From assembly GCA_018340375.1 (NCBI GenBank), contig JAFFJZ010000020.1, positions 5,270,001-5,334,000 on the forward strand: a stretch of DNA of 64,000 nucleotides, written 5' to 3'. A model generated the notes under the pieces. The model ran no database searches. It saw only the letters and a list, made by a program, of their open reading frames with translations, and was not told the DNA's origin. The translations under genes were made by a program, and so were the position numbers. Each line of letters starts with the position of its first letter. The first letter of the stretch is position 1. Source of the stretch: Gonatopus flavifemur (lineage: Eukaryota > Arthropoda > Insecta > Hymenoptera > Dryinidae). Positions 11,268-23,001 of the stretch are shown one piece after another.

Positions 11268-11943
11268 CACACACTGTGAGAAATAGATGTAAAATCACAT
11301 GCAACAAGTTTACCAAGACTGTTCCTGTAAAATGCATTCTCCATAAACATTTGGCAGTCTTTTTACTCAGCATGTCACCTGTAAATTAACATGAACACTA
11401 TGATGGTAATTTTACAAGTACTGAGTACTGGTAAAATGAAATTATATCCACATGTCAATGTAAAATTACCTACTTCATTGGTAATTTTACAAATACTTGG
11501 GACTGGTAAAATCGAATTACATGTACGTGTCAATGTAAAATTACTTGCATTATGGTAAAATTACAGTTAACATGTATGTGTAAATTTACCTTGGGTGGAT
11601 GTGTGAATTCACTGGTGTGTGTAGTTGGTAATTTTTACATTAACATATATCATGTAATTTTACCAATACTGTATAGGTGAATCCTGTCGCCATTGACATT
11701 TGGTAATATTACCACCAAAATTTTTTACAGTGCAGAAAAAAAGCTATCTTGTATCAAGACAATATTTTTTTTTGTTATATATGAAACACGGATTGTCTGA
11801 GTTCAATGCAATTTGCTTTGAATCAAGAATTTTGTTTTTTCCTGTGTTTGATTCAAAGCAAATTGCATTGAACTGAGACAATTCGTGTTTCATATATAAC
11901 GAAAACAATATCGTCTTGATACAAGATAGTTTTGTTCTCTGTG
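11268..11943. mobile_element. CACNG-group hairpin element, TA flanks, split near its left end
   Basis: Without the nested element, the left end is CACA joined to GAAAAAAAGCTATCTTG. The right end is CAAGATAGTTTTGTTCTCTGTG, with TA at 11266-11267 and 11944-11945. The arms are about 95 bases and include AGTTCAATGCAATTTGC. A second element (11272-11732) sits after the first four bases. Confidence 0.7.
11272..11732. mobile_element. CACNG-group element, CA flanks
   Basis: The ends are CACTGTGAGAAAT and TTTTTTACAGTG, with CA at 11270-11271 and 11733-11734. The interior holds many copies of GGTAATTTTACC-like palindromes (for example near 11405, 11480 and 11640). Confidence 0.8.
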
Positions 11944-11945
11944 TA

Positions 11946-12935
11946 CATATTCAAATATCAAGTAACTTTCAAACCATCCGAAGAAATTGCAAGACAGATT
12001 TTTGAAATCTCTTATAGTATTCACTGGGGAGTCATAACTCCTATCTGATATGAATTATTCATACGAACTAATTGTTTCAAATATTCACGAGGAACTTACA
12101 TTACCACCACGACTATCATTTATCGTTCTCCAATCTTTACGATTTACAAACTAAAAAGACGCGAAACAACAAAAAATGAAATCTACTAAACCCACGATGT
12201 GTCTATCATCAATCATCCCCTACTCAATTAGTTATAGAGATTCGAAGGGAAAAAAAGAAGAGGAAAATAAAGCTTTCAAAAGATTACGAATGATTGGTAC
12301 GTGCATCGGGGGAAAAAGGAAAAACACGGAACGAAAAGGAAATGATAGGAAGAACGGTATCTAAAAAATATCATTAACTTTGCAAGGACTTTGCGTGAAA
12401 ATAAATCACCATGGGTTACACATTAAGAAAGAGGAATCACTCGTGCGATAGTGATTGGTCGAAGTTCCGTAATAGAGCGTTAGGATTGGTTAAGACCGGC
12501 TTGCTTGATCTTGGTTTAGCACAAAGAAAAATTCCTCTTCTTCTTTGCTCTCTCGTCATGTCTTCTACTTTACTTGGCTGCTTCTTACCACGTCACGTCG
12601 GGCGGCAGGTATGTATATGAGCACATAAAACTCTCTCACACAATTCTTCGTATGCACATATATTTAGAGTATGTATTGCCGTGTATGAATACATATCGCA
12701 CGTAGTATCCGCATCACTTTTGAACGTATATACAAACGGTTGTTTAACAGATAACACAAAACTTACTTTATCCTCATACCTTTTTTTTTGCTTAATTTTA
12801 CATGTAAATTTTTTAAACGTGAACGTGATTTCGTGCTGATTCTAACACGAATATCAAACTGAATACTGAGAAGAGGTGAACAGTTGAATCGCTTGAAAAG
12901 GGAATGAAATAGGAAAATTCGGAAATTTTCTTTTA
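11946..12935. other. unique DNA; holds one candidate exon
   Basis: The only possible exon is at 12411-12608. The two GATTGG copies nearby (12455, 12485) could instead be inverted CCAAT boxes of a promoter. Confidence 0.35.
12411..12608 (+). CDS. candidate first coding exon
   Basis: An ATG in an excellent context (CACCATGG) opens a 66-codon frame that ends exactly at a consensus donor, GGCAG|GTATGT (GT at 12609), in phase 0. The C-terminal part is hydrophobic (KIPLLLCSLVMSSTLLGCF). It is somewhat richer in GC than its flanks. No second exon or family was recognised. Confidence 0.22.
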
Positions 12936-12939
12936 CTCA

Positions 12940-13768
12940 CTGCTGCGTAAATATTTGAAATAGTTCCATTTAAAATGTAAAAATGGTATTTTATATTTAC
13001 CATTTTAAATGCTTTTTCCAAAAAGTATTTCCATTTGATATTTAAGAGAAAAAAGTATGCATTTATCATTTGTCGAATGGTTGAAATGGTTTTTTTGTCT
13101 CGAAGAAATTTGATATAGGTATACAGAGTAAGTATGGATGTCTTCGAAATAATGACGACTCGTTGGAATCTTTAAAAGAGTCCCCAGTGATTGAACAATT
13201 ATTTATAAAATATAATATGCCTTTGCCATCATTTGCGCCAGTAGGACGATTGTTCTGTTACGGTTCCATGATTATGCGACCCAGAAGGAAAAGCATGAAT
13301 GATGATACGTTTGAAAAGCAGTTGCTCCTCAAAGCGAATGCTTCCTGCTGGGAAAATTGGATGGAAATGGATAGCATTTTTACTAGCATCCGTTTAAATC
13401 CGGATTTCGAATGGTTTTTTTCCAATCCAATTCAATTCATGCAACGCGTGAGAATTCTATCAGTTCCAATCCAAGAAATAGATGGGACTTCCAGATGCAT
13501 CCGACTTTATGCATATTGCATTTAGGATCTGAATTCAAATCATATCCAATTGAATCCGGTTTTCCGATAGTAATAGATAGATACAACTGATTCAAAAGAT
13601 ACATTCGGGTCCAGCCTGTATCCGAAAGTCCGGGTAAAATTAGACTGAGTCCATGCACATGATGTTACAACAAAATCGTCATTGATTCTGATTGAAAGTT
13701 TATGCGTTTCACGGACGAAATGGAACCAGGCTTCGAGTTCGGATGCTTTCACATTGGATTCTTATCCC
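12940..13768. other. palindrome-rich repeat-like DNA
   Basis: 12960-13090 contains repeats of AAATGGT/ACCATTT in both orientations, which recur at 15280-15450. 13370-13760 contains GGATCC/GGATTT-type short inverted motifs that recur at 14780-15140. This may be one old element split by 13771-14768, but I cannot define its termini. The 120-codon frame at 13163 runs through this material and is not supported as a gene. Confidence 0.4.
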
Positions 13769-13770
13769 TA

Positions 13771-14768
13771 CACGGAGAAAAATTTAATTGTGAAAATTAC
13801 TATTTTTTGGTGTAAACTGGTATTATTGGAAAATATTGACGGTAATTTGTAATCTAAGTGTATTATTTTATACGCGCGTAGTAAATAATCGTCAGCTACG
13901 ATGGTAAAAATGATGATTCAGCGTGAAAAAATATATTTCAATAATAACAACTATGAACAAACGAAATAAATACCTTTTCTAATGAAAATTATCACCACTT
14001 GAGAATAATAGATTTTGTTTGAACAACTATTCTGAATTTTGAAAGCCACGAATCACATTTACTACCAATGACGGGTCATTGGTAATATTTTCCAACAGCG
14101 CTCGAGATTTTCTCACAATTATCGCACACAACAAGTTGTCCAGTTTAGGTTCCCTCGTTTAGTCTTTCGATGAAATTTCAAAACAGCGAATTCATAAGTA
14201 CGAGCGTAGCAAAGCCGCTTTAATTGTAAGGTTTATAGGTAGTTATAAGTACATTATTCTTAAGTTCAAATCCCCTTCGCGTAATTAGGATTTTTCATTA
14301 TAAACTGTGCTCAAGAGTGTATTGAAAATAACATGATTGCAATCAACAAATATGGTGGTAATAACTCGAAGGTTGGACAACCAACAAATGTGCCTGGAAA
14401 TATGTTTTTGCGAGTAAATTTTTTTTTTCATTTTAGTTAATGATGATGAGTTAGTTTTCACCATCATTGATGGTGAAAATTATTGCCTTTGCTTCGATTT
14501 TTAGAGCTCTTGCTTGCGAGAATCTTGAAATAAAGTATAAAGAAACATTACGATCGCTGATGATAAAAAGTATTAGCATTGTCTGGAATCATCAATATTA
14601 CCTTTGTTAGTTTTCCTGAAGAAATTTTGAAATTTTTTACAAAGTAAAGTTTACCATCGTGATAATTCTATTTCCAAGCTATTCTCAATAGTTTCAGTTT
14701 ACCAATTTTGATGATGATGATATTATCTACGTATTTTACCACTTTCGACCATCAAATCTCTCTCCGTG
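13771..14768. mobile_element. CACNG-group element, 1 kb, TA flanks
   Basis: The ends are CACGGAGAAAAATTTA and AATCTCTCTCCGTG, with TA at 13769-13770 and 14769-14770. The interior repeats GATGGTAAA/TTACCATC motifs and is non-coding. Confidence 0.7.
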
Positions 14769-14770
14769 TA

Positions 14771-15464
14771 CCCACCGATGGAAATGGATCCACAAACAAA
14801 TTCATGTTTCTAAAATACAATCAGATTTGTTTGCACAGAATTTTCCTCGATCTCCTGGACACAAACGAACTAGTATTGTAGTCCCCATCATTCTGAATAA
14901 TCTTTCTATCCTCCTGATGGACAGAAATGGATTCGCAACGCCTTTGGATCGGAAAAAGACGCAAACGGATCGCGGCTCTCCAAAAATTTCCCAACTCCGC
15001 ATTGAAACTGATAGAAGGGCTCTTTGAATGGATGGAATTGGACACTCATCAATGAAACTTCTTACCATTCGACAAAATGTGATTGATTTGTAAAGAAAAT
15101 TCTCAGCTACGGATCATAGTGATATCCAAATCCATCTATTCTAAACTATTTTTTCACCAGAACTGTAAACACTAACTGAATTCAGTATAATTCTCCAATT
15201 GAAAATTGTCTCCGTGAATTTAATATTAATATTATTATGTAAACTTGTCATTTTTATGTTAAAAATAATCGAATAAATGACATCCCAAATGAGTTATAAA
15301 AAACAAAAACACTTTGCATTTGATAAACCATTTCAAGTACCTATCTATTTTCCATTTTTCATGTTAAATGCTCTTAGAGAAACCATTTCCATTTACCCAT
15401 TTCAACTACTTTTCGAAACCATTGTCCATTTTTCAAAGCATTTTACCCAGCAGTGCTCTTACTG
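14771..15464. other. palindrome-rich DNA continuing from before 13771
   Basis: See 12940-13768. Overlapping frames on both strands at 14802-15068 reflect inverted motifs such as GGATCG/CGATCC and are not supported as genes. Confidence 0.4.
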
Positions 15465-15625
15465 CACGGAGAGAAACAAAAAAGTATATTTCATTCCTTG
15501 CAAAGTAAATATTTCTTGAGCATCGGTAAAAAGTACTCCAATGGAGTAACTTCTACTTCGAAGATAGTCATGGAGTCATAAGACCTATCGCGATTGGAAT
15601 AGCAGTTATACTAGTACTCTCCGTG
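15465..15625. mobile_element. CACNG-group element, TG flanks
   Basis: The ends are CACGGAGAGAAAC and GTACTCTCCGTG, with TG at 15463-15464 and 15626-15627. The interior contains ACTCCAATGGAGT palindromes. Confidence 0.7.
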
Positions 15626-15627
15626 TG

Positions 15628-17535
15628 GAATGATGGATTTTATCGGAATTATGTGTACGGGTTTATATTTGAATAGGAATGAATTGCGGAGAGATATTTT
15701 ATTTTTGTAGCCAAGGGTAACGAAGTGGCAGCTGTACAGTATTTCTTCATTGACGTTGGTTTTTTGGGAGGGTGAACGAGCGGATCAGCATTCGCGATAT
15801 TGATCTTTGCAAACGTGACGCATATTAGAACAAAAGGTTCACAATTTGTTTATAACAGGAGAAGTGTGCAATATAACTTTCGCGTAGAGACATTCTAAAG
15901 TCTGGAAGGAACTTTTCATCGTTACGAACACGAATTACTCAGTTACTCAGTTACCGAATGTGCCAATTTACATTGAATCCTGAGAGATTTGTGCAACCAA
16001 AATCAAATAAAAACAACAGTTTATCGAAGATCAATCGTATCGCGTATGTATTAGTGTGGATTTTTCTCAGGTCGGATACACAGCGTAGTTGATTCAATTA
16101 GATGAAACTTCATAAAGGAGATGAATAATACGAATTTTCAACTTTAATATCTTGATTTATACTTCGCCATACAACGCGAATGAAAATGACAAAAAGAGAA
16201 GATTTCCATTGAACATTTGAAACAAGTTTCTTCGCTTCAAGATATCTCTCACGAAGATATCTTGATGGGAAAAGTGAAAACAATGAGATGATTTGTCACC
16301 GTTGATGGAAATGAATCAACATTATTATATCATTCTATCCTCCGCCGACACCAAAGTTGCAACGTAACTCGGAGAAGAGGAAAAAATACCACATAAACGG
16401 TAACACAAGATACATATTTGTTTCTTTCTTTTGTTCCCCCGCCTGATCTTTTTTTCTCTTGCTTTTTCGATGGCGTGATGCACGCGATTGAAATGACGTG
16501 ACTTCATGTTTTTTTTTTGTTTTTATTACGAAATCATTTTGGCGCGCAAAAACGAATTTACTCAGGAATATCTGTGTGTAACCAGATATTATTGGACAAA
16601 ACTAAGAACTTTCACGAAATCTATGTATATCACATAGAATCGACATATTCAAAATGTATATACACGTTGTATACGGGAATGTATACACCGAGAAGAGATG
16701 AAAAAGCGGAGGATGTAGTAACTAAAATTTCACGGAAGTGAAGAATCTTCTTCTTCTTCTTCTTCTTCTTCTTCTGCTTATTTTTCTGCGTCTCTACATA
16801 TATGCGAATACCTACACTTACGACAGAGGAAAAAACTGAATACATAATAAGTAGGAAGACTACTGAAAAGTGGTTGGACAGCTATAAGAGAGAAAAAACA
16901 AGCTCAATCATACATTGAATCATTATGCAAAATCGAATGTCAGTGACATGAGAGACATCGATGAAATGAAAAGTCGAACTGAGAGAGATGAAGCGAGGGA
17001 GAAAGAATCAGTGCGTGTTTGAAATAATTGTATTGTTTTTTTAATAACAGGACGGGGAGGGGGAGTGGATTTATCTCAATTAAGATGAATATTTTTAGAT
17101 CTGTAAACAAATTGTCTTGTTTTTTTGCTTTGCTGAAAGGTGGTGGAACTGAAATTAGCACATTCCCCGCTTATTATTTGGGAATTGATTGAAATACAGG
17201 AGTCAATTTTTCTTATCACGAGGTCTACCATACTTACACGGGAAAAATATGATCTTATAAATTACGATATGAATATTGCAGCGGAGGACTATATCTGCGA
17301 AATTAGTCTATTCAAAATGTCACATTACGAATTGTGCGGTTTTTTTTTATTAAATCGCATCGAATGTTATGATGTTAACTGCTACAAAAGAAGGTTACAA
17401 CAGCAATATCTGTCTGTAATATGTGATGATTCCCGCTTTTTGAAGTGTGGTCCTGTGCTACAATTTTACCATCGTAATTTCGAAGATAATATTATTTCCG
17501 TGTAACAAAATCCGAAATGGACTAATACAAACATG
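15628..17535. other. unique DNA with a CTT microsatellite
   Basis: A CTT run lies at 16746-16775. No transposon ends and no supported gene were found. The short frames around 16325-17505 show no recognisable domain. Confidence 0.4.
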
Positions 17536-17537
17536 AA

Positions 17538-17765
17538 CACGGAGAAAAATTTGCTGTGGAATTTACCTTTTGTCCGATAAATATAGAGATAATATTAAAT
17601 TGCTGTAATTTATACCGCAATATATATTAGATTGATCGCAGTTTATGTGACCACTGCAGCGAATTTTCATTTTTATCAGAGACTTTGGTTGATTGAACAG
17701 GAATTTCGGTATATTCCACAGCAATTTAATGCTGTCCCTATAATTACAACAATTTTCTCTCTGTG
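17538..17765. mobile_element. CACNG-group element, AA flanks
   Basis: The ends are CACGGAGAAAAATT and AATTTTCTCTCTGTG, with AA at 17536-17537 and 17766-17767. The interior has AATTGCTGT/ACAGCAATT inverted motifs. The AA flank is one of the clearest exceptions to TA. Confidence 0.75.
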
Positions 17766-17788
17766 AATGGGTAGATCAAAATCTGTTA

Positions 17789-19076
17789 CACGAATAACAA
17801 AAAAAATGCTGTCGCAGCAGATCGGGGTTATCATATATAGAGTAGCAAATCTTTTTGATAAGCCAGCTAAAAATTCACTGCCACAGCCAATTGGATTGCT
17901 GGAAGAGCAACATAATGAGCTAAAGTAGCTAATTTTTTGCTGGACTAGCAAAATTTTTAGTATTATTGACAGAATAGCAAACAAATTCTGTTCGAAGAGC
18001 AAACATTTCTTGCTGCTACACTGTTAGAAAAATCTGTTTGGAATTTAATGTAAAAAGTTTGGAAGCAATTAACACGCACAATTGTGTATTAATTTTCAAA
18101 CATTTTTGTATCCCCAAAATAATAGACAGAATTTTGAAATTCAAGCCACAACATTATAAAAATCGATGTAAAAAAATGCATGAATTTTCAACACTATATT
18201 ACTTAATTTCCCAAATTCCTCCCAAATGTTTCATCATGTTATGGTGTGAAATGAATACAAAGAATTCTGAAAATTAAAATACATATATGAATGAATTATT
18301 AGAATCGCGTGATTTGATTCTACGATGAATTTTCAACACCACATTATTTAATTTAAAAAATCCCTCCTGAATACTTCATCATGTTTTGTTACAAAATTAA
18401 TACAAAAAATTCTGAAAATGAAAATACATATTTGAGCGAATTATTAGAACTGCGTGATTTGATTTCACAATTAGTGATGTTGATTTTACAACAAGTAATT
18501 TTCCCTACAAAAATTCACATCGAAAGGACCACGATTGTCCCGAAATTTCCTGAGTTTATTGAAAACTAGTACTTTCTAGAAAACTAGTCATTTCTCAAAA
18601 TCTACTAGTTTTCAACAGATCGAGGAATTTCAGGTTCACACACTTTCGGGATAATCGCATATATCGGGATATGGATTTTCATAAACTGTGGTGAATATCA
18701 GAAACTTTGTTTGAAATTTGAGAAATATGTGATTGATTTTCCAATATTCAAATAAATACAGAAATTCAATATCTACAGTTATGAATTTTCACAAACTGTT
18801 ATGAATTTCAAAACTTTTGTTTGAAGTTCATGAAATATGTGATTGATTTTTCAATATCCAAATGTGAAATACAATTCATATAGCGACCTTGAAAATTAAT
18901 GTACTTTTTTCTATGAACGTATATTAAATTCACAAACATTTTTAACAGTGTACAGCTAAAAGGTCGCTGTCGTAGCTAACAAAATTGCCATCATAGCAAT
19001 AAAATTGCTACTCCAGCAAAAGGTACCCAGCAAAATCAGATTTCGCTGTCATAGCGAATTCTTCTTTCTTCATGTG
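17789..19076. mobile_element. CACNG-group element of the TTGCTG type, split
   Basis: The ends are CACGAATAAC and CTTCATGTG, with TA at 17787-17788 and 19077-19078. The interior repeats TTGCTGnnnCAGCAAA, as do 49398-49706 and 51026-51356. A second element (18019-18950) splits it at the sequence TTGCTGC|CAGCTAAAA. Confidence 0.65.
18019..18950. mobile_element. CACNG-group element nested in 17789-19076, TA flanks
   Basis: The ends are CACTGTTAGAAAAA and TTTTTAACAGTG, with TA at 18017-18018 and 18951-18952. The interior holds repeated AATTTTCA and AATTTCAAAC-like motifs in both orientations. Sister copies of the host element read TGCTGCCACAGCT without the insert. Confidence 0.75.
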
Positions 19077-19171
19077 TATGTATAGGCTATCGAATCCTGA
19101 ATTCATCAATGCATAGATACATGTTTTTTTTAGCGTAAAGGAATTTCGCATATTCTGTATAAGTTTCTGTA

Positions 19172-19463
19172 CACTGAGGACCCAATTTCCTAGATTCAAA
19201 GAAAATTTATTTCCCCTCATTCTCGTAAATCTTGTTTTCAATGAAGAAAATAATTCATTGAAATGGAAAAATTTTACATTGAATTGAAATCATATTCTTC
19301 GAATTTAGGGAAGAATATATTTTTGTTTCAATTTGAAAATTCTTGGCTTTAGGTTGATGAAACTTTTCTCCATTGAACTGAATTTTCGTCGATTGGAAGA
19401 AAGATTTATTAGAATGAGGGCAAAGAAAATTTTCTTTTAATCTAAGAAATTGGGTTTTCAGTG
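19172..19463. mobile_element. CACNG-group foldback element, TA flanks
   Basis: The ends are CACTGAGGACCCAATTTC and GAAATTGGGTTTTCAGTG, with TA at 19170-19171 and 19464-19465. The arms extend about 60 bases and contain AGAATGAGGG and its complement. Confidence 0.75.
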
Positions 19464-19478
19464 TACAGAAATATATTC

Positions 19479-19690
19479 CTGAAGTTGGGATCGTTTGTTG
19501 AAACGTAATTGAAATTAGTAATCGACTAACCAAATAATCAACTGTTCAAGAGTTAACATTTTTCGCAATACACTCTTCAAACGTTGTTCCCGGTTTTAAG
19601 AAGTTAATTCGAGAAGATAATCACCGATGATTCATCAGATTTTGTGAGTTCCAAGTTTCGTTTTGTTTCTATAAACGATTCAAACTTCAA
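19479..19690. mobile_element. second copy of the TGAAGTTTGAATCG foldback family
   Basis: The left end is degenerate (CTGAAGTTGGGATCGTTTG) and the right end is ATAAACGATTCAAACTTCA. It lies 15 bases from the preceding element. See 10771-10971. Confidence 0.6.
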
Positions 19691-20197
19691 GAATATAAAG
19701 AAATATTTGATCCAATTTGAGAATGTATGCATTTGAATTAATAATTGAGCGACTTTGATCGGAGTGTTGTGAAATTCAAATATATTGAAAATGATAGGAA
19801 AGTTCTTGGAACTGAATATTCAATCGGTTTGTGGAAGAAATATCCAATTCAAATTGAGTATTTTTTCTTTTCAATAGCCAATCGGTTGGTGTGAGAATGT
19901 TTTGTCATGTCTGTTCTTTGGATTACTGGGAAAAATGAAAACTATTGATCGATGCGCTATAAATATCTCTAGAGCGCTGTTTAGTTGAATTTATAAATGA
20001 GTTTTTATCGGAGGAGTTTGCTATGGAACAAGCAATAAAATTCCAAGTCATCAAATGGAATTTGGCAAGAACATCTTTCAGGTTTCAATAAAAATTTGGT
20101 AGGATTCCGTGAATACGTTCTGCATTAATGCACGGAAAAAAGTAATTAGCTGTGAGAAGGACAGTCAGTTTGTTAGCTCCCACATCCGAAACTACTA

Positions 20198-20828
20198 CAC
20201 CCAGAAAAATAGTTTACTTGAATATAAACCTACTAGACATTTGATCGTATCCAATGAAATTTTACATGATTTGCGTAAATTTTATTTGAAATGAATAAAA
20301 GTTTATTTGGATGGAATAAATTTTTTATTTGATTCAACTAAAACTCTAGTAGGTTCATATTTAAGTAGAAATTTAGTTGATTCAAACAAAATTCAGTCAA
20401 TCTAAATAAACCCCAATATGAATTTCTCTCGGTGTAGACATTTCATTGTATCCAGTAGAATTCTACTTGATTCAAATGAATTTAATTTGAAATGAGTAAA
20501 AAATTTATTTGAGATTCTAGTACACGGGAAAAATTGTTTAATAGAATTTACCAACGAGGGTGGTAAAATACGGCACTATTAGAATTTTTGTTCATATTTA
20601 CTAGAACTGTAGTCAAATCTACTACTGCGGTAGTAATTTCAACTGCGACCATCGTAGATTTTACTGGAACTCTTATAAATACTACGAGAAATTCTAATAG
20701 TGCCGTATTTTACTGAACGCGTTAGTAAATCTTATGGAACATTTTTTTCCGTGTAGGTTCATATTTGAATGAAAATTTAGTTGATTCGAAAAAGATTTTG
20801 TCAGTCTAAATATAGAATTTTTCTAGTG
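20198..20828. mobile_element. middle of three nested elements, TA flanks
   Basis: The ends are CACCCAGAAAAATAG and ATTTTTCTAGTG, with TA at 20196-20197 and 20829-20830. The interior repeats ATTTAGTTGATTC and TAGTAGGTTCATAT-like motifs. A diverged copy lies at 5554-5994. Confidence 0.65.
20523..20753. mobile_element. innermost of three nested elements, TA flanks
   Basis: The ends are CACGGGAAAAATTG and ATTTTTTTCCGTG, with TA at 20521-20522 and 20754-20755. The arms include TACGGCACTATTAGAATT and its complement. Confidence 0.75.
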
Positions 20829-20940
20829 TATAGCTCAATTTTAGCTAACGCTGCTAAGGAATTAGCTATCCTGTGGGGGCTAAGATATTCAGCTATGATA
20901 GCTTAAATTTACCTGATGCAGCTATAAATTTCTTTCCGTG

Positions 20941-21524
20941 CGAAAAGAAAATGGATACCTTCGCCATGTGAAATGATAACGCGGCGTTACAAAGAGGGAA
21001 ATCTATTTTTGTCTTATGATGTGAATTATTCGACAATATATTTTTTTTTTAATTTACATTCACAGACTCGAAGCAATGCGTGGTCATCCTATACGGTGAA
21101 TGTATCCATTTATTCTTTCCTGTGTTTAAACACATCATTGAAGCTATCCAAAACTGTGAATTTCTCATTACCAGACCTTCAACCAAAACATTGTTGAAGA
21201 TTCAACCAAATTCGGCAAAATTAGATCTTTTTCTCAAACCATGAGTATCATTTGATCAATGCTATACAAATTTCAACGCAAAAATATGAATTTCTGATGA
21301 ACAATCTGTTTTTTATGTTTCAGGTACGTGTTTTGGAATTCACTGAATTGTGTTGCGAAATAAACCTTGGAAGTGAGAACAGGTTTGAAAATTGCACGAT
21401 ATAAAATGTATGATTTGATACTTCACCTTCTTGTGTGTGAAAGCTCCTATACCGACGAAAAATGAACTGTTAATAAGACCGGAGCTTCGGTTTAGGTTTG
21501 ATGTCACATATAAATCCTCATTAC
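20941..21524. other. unique DNA
   Basis: No gene is supported. A short ATG frame at 21298 runs to a donor-like TTTCAG|GTACGTG (21325), but it encodes only nine residues and I do not call it. Confidence 0.4.
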
Positions 21525-22155
21525 GGGGGGTATCCTGCTTTACGAGGCCTCAAAATCGTGTTTCTTTAAGAATTTTTTTAGGTATCAAAAAAATAATTAT
21601 ATTCAACGGACTTTTCAGGGTGTTCTCATATATTTTTCAAGTAAATAGAAAAACTTTTTCCAGCGTGAAAAGATTATATATGTAAGTGTTATATCCACAT
21701 TCGTAGAGCGCCTCGCAATTCAAGTCTTCTATCGGTGGGAAACATACAGGTCGTATATTTTATCTAAAACAGAAAAACCCAACGGCATTTCAATTTTCAT
21801 ACATCATTCTTCTCTATGTGAACCGAGAAAACCCGGAAGAAATCGTGGAATTCAAAATTAACTCGGGGTGTGAAAAAAAACAGCTCCTTTTGGAGACAAA
21901 ACTGAAGATAACAAGCTTCGATTCATTTCAATCGGACGTCTAGTTTTTTTTGCGATCACTTCATGATTGTAAAAATGAAAACTGAAGAAAACACACTTTT
22001 CTTCATTATTTTCCATTGGAGAAAAATTTTTTTATCAACTCGAAACATACGTGAATATACTCCGAAAAGTTCGTTTTATTCAATCATTGTTTTCATATCT
22101 AAAAAAATTCTCCAAAATAAGGCTATTTTGAGGCCTCCTAAAGCAGGATCCCTCC
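21525..22155. repeat. foldback repeat with diverged arms
   Basis: Arms of about 160 bases (21525-21690 and 21990-22155) are inverted copies: ATCCTGCTTTACGAGGCCTC on the left and GAGGCCTCCTAAAGCAGGAT on the right. The central 300 bases are single copy. Termini and target duplication were not resolved. Confidence 0.65.
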
Positions 22156-22740
22156 TAGAATTCACCGAAAACTTGGTCAGTTCAACAACAATTCCGGTGT
22201 CAATTTAACAGATACTCCTTGTTGTACATACATCCCCAGTAAAAATGATCTCTACATTTTTCTACATTTCTCCGAAAACGCTCGAAATTTCACATAAATC
22301 TCTTCATTTGTGTCAGATTTCGGACAAAGTAGAAAAATGCGAATATTTTCCCGAGTAAGAAAATTTGGACGGTTTATGTCCTCGTATTTCGTTTTTAGAC
22401 TGATTTAGTCTTGATTGTTGAATAATGGGAACTCAAACAGTACTTTTTAATGATTTCAGTCTGAATTTATCCTCAATCACTCTCATTCATTGGAGGTTTT
22501 TCTCTGTATTATTCAAGAATCAGGTCAAAATCAGTACAGGATCAAGAGTACAACAAAACGTTGAAATTTTTCGACCTAGGTTTTTTATCAGCTCTTGTGG
22601 AAATGGAAACACGAGCCGATACTGGCTGAGTACTGTGGCCAGAGTTGCCAGTACTGGCAAATCCACATTTACCATCACAGACTCAGTTGAATCGACAGCA
22701 CTGACCCGGAGTCGAAATGATAAAATCGTCCAATATCTAC

Positions 22741-23001
22741 CATTGTGTTAGGAACAGGAAAATTTCTGTTCATAGCGAATTTTTCAGTTTATGTACAAAA
22801 AAATTCCTGTTATACCGGAATTTTTCTATATTTCACATGAAATTTCATGTTTTTCACTTCAATTTTCCAGTATAAATACAAGAGTTTTCCTGATACGTGT
22901 ACTGGAATCTTCATGATTTGAATGTAATTCTTCAGTGCAAATTCTTTAGGTCAATTGCTTTCTGTACGGTACTGGAAATTTTCCAGAGTTGTTTTACAGT
23001 G
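22741..23001. mobile_element. degenerate CACNG-like element
   Basis: The right end, TTTTACAGTG, is typical. The left end, CATTGTGTTAGGAA, is decayed and the flanks do not match. The interior has GGAAAATTTC/GGAATTTTTC-type palindromes like the element at 35527. Confidence 0.4.

Larger units (their letters stand above)
20131..20940. mobile_element. outermost of three nested CACNG-group elements
   Basis: The ends are CACGGAAAAAAGTAATTAGC and TTCTTTCCGTG. The flanks are TG and CG, one mismatch. The interior left after removing the nested copies is AGCTA-rich, as in 30387-30531. Confidence 0.65.

Noticed and set aside
21298..21324. ATG leading to TTTCAG|GTACGTG as a leader exon
   Set aside because: Only nine codons with a weak hydrophobic core, and no compatible second exon seen.
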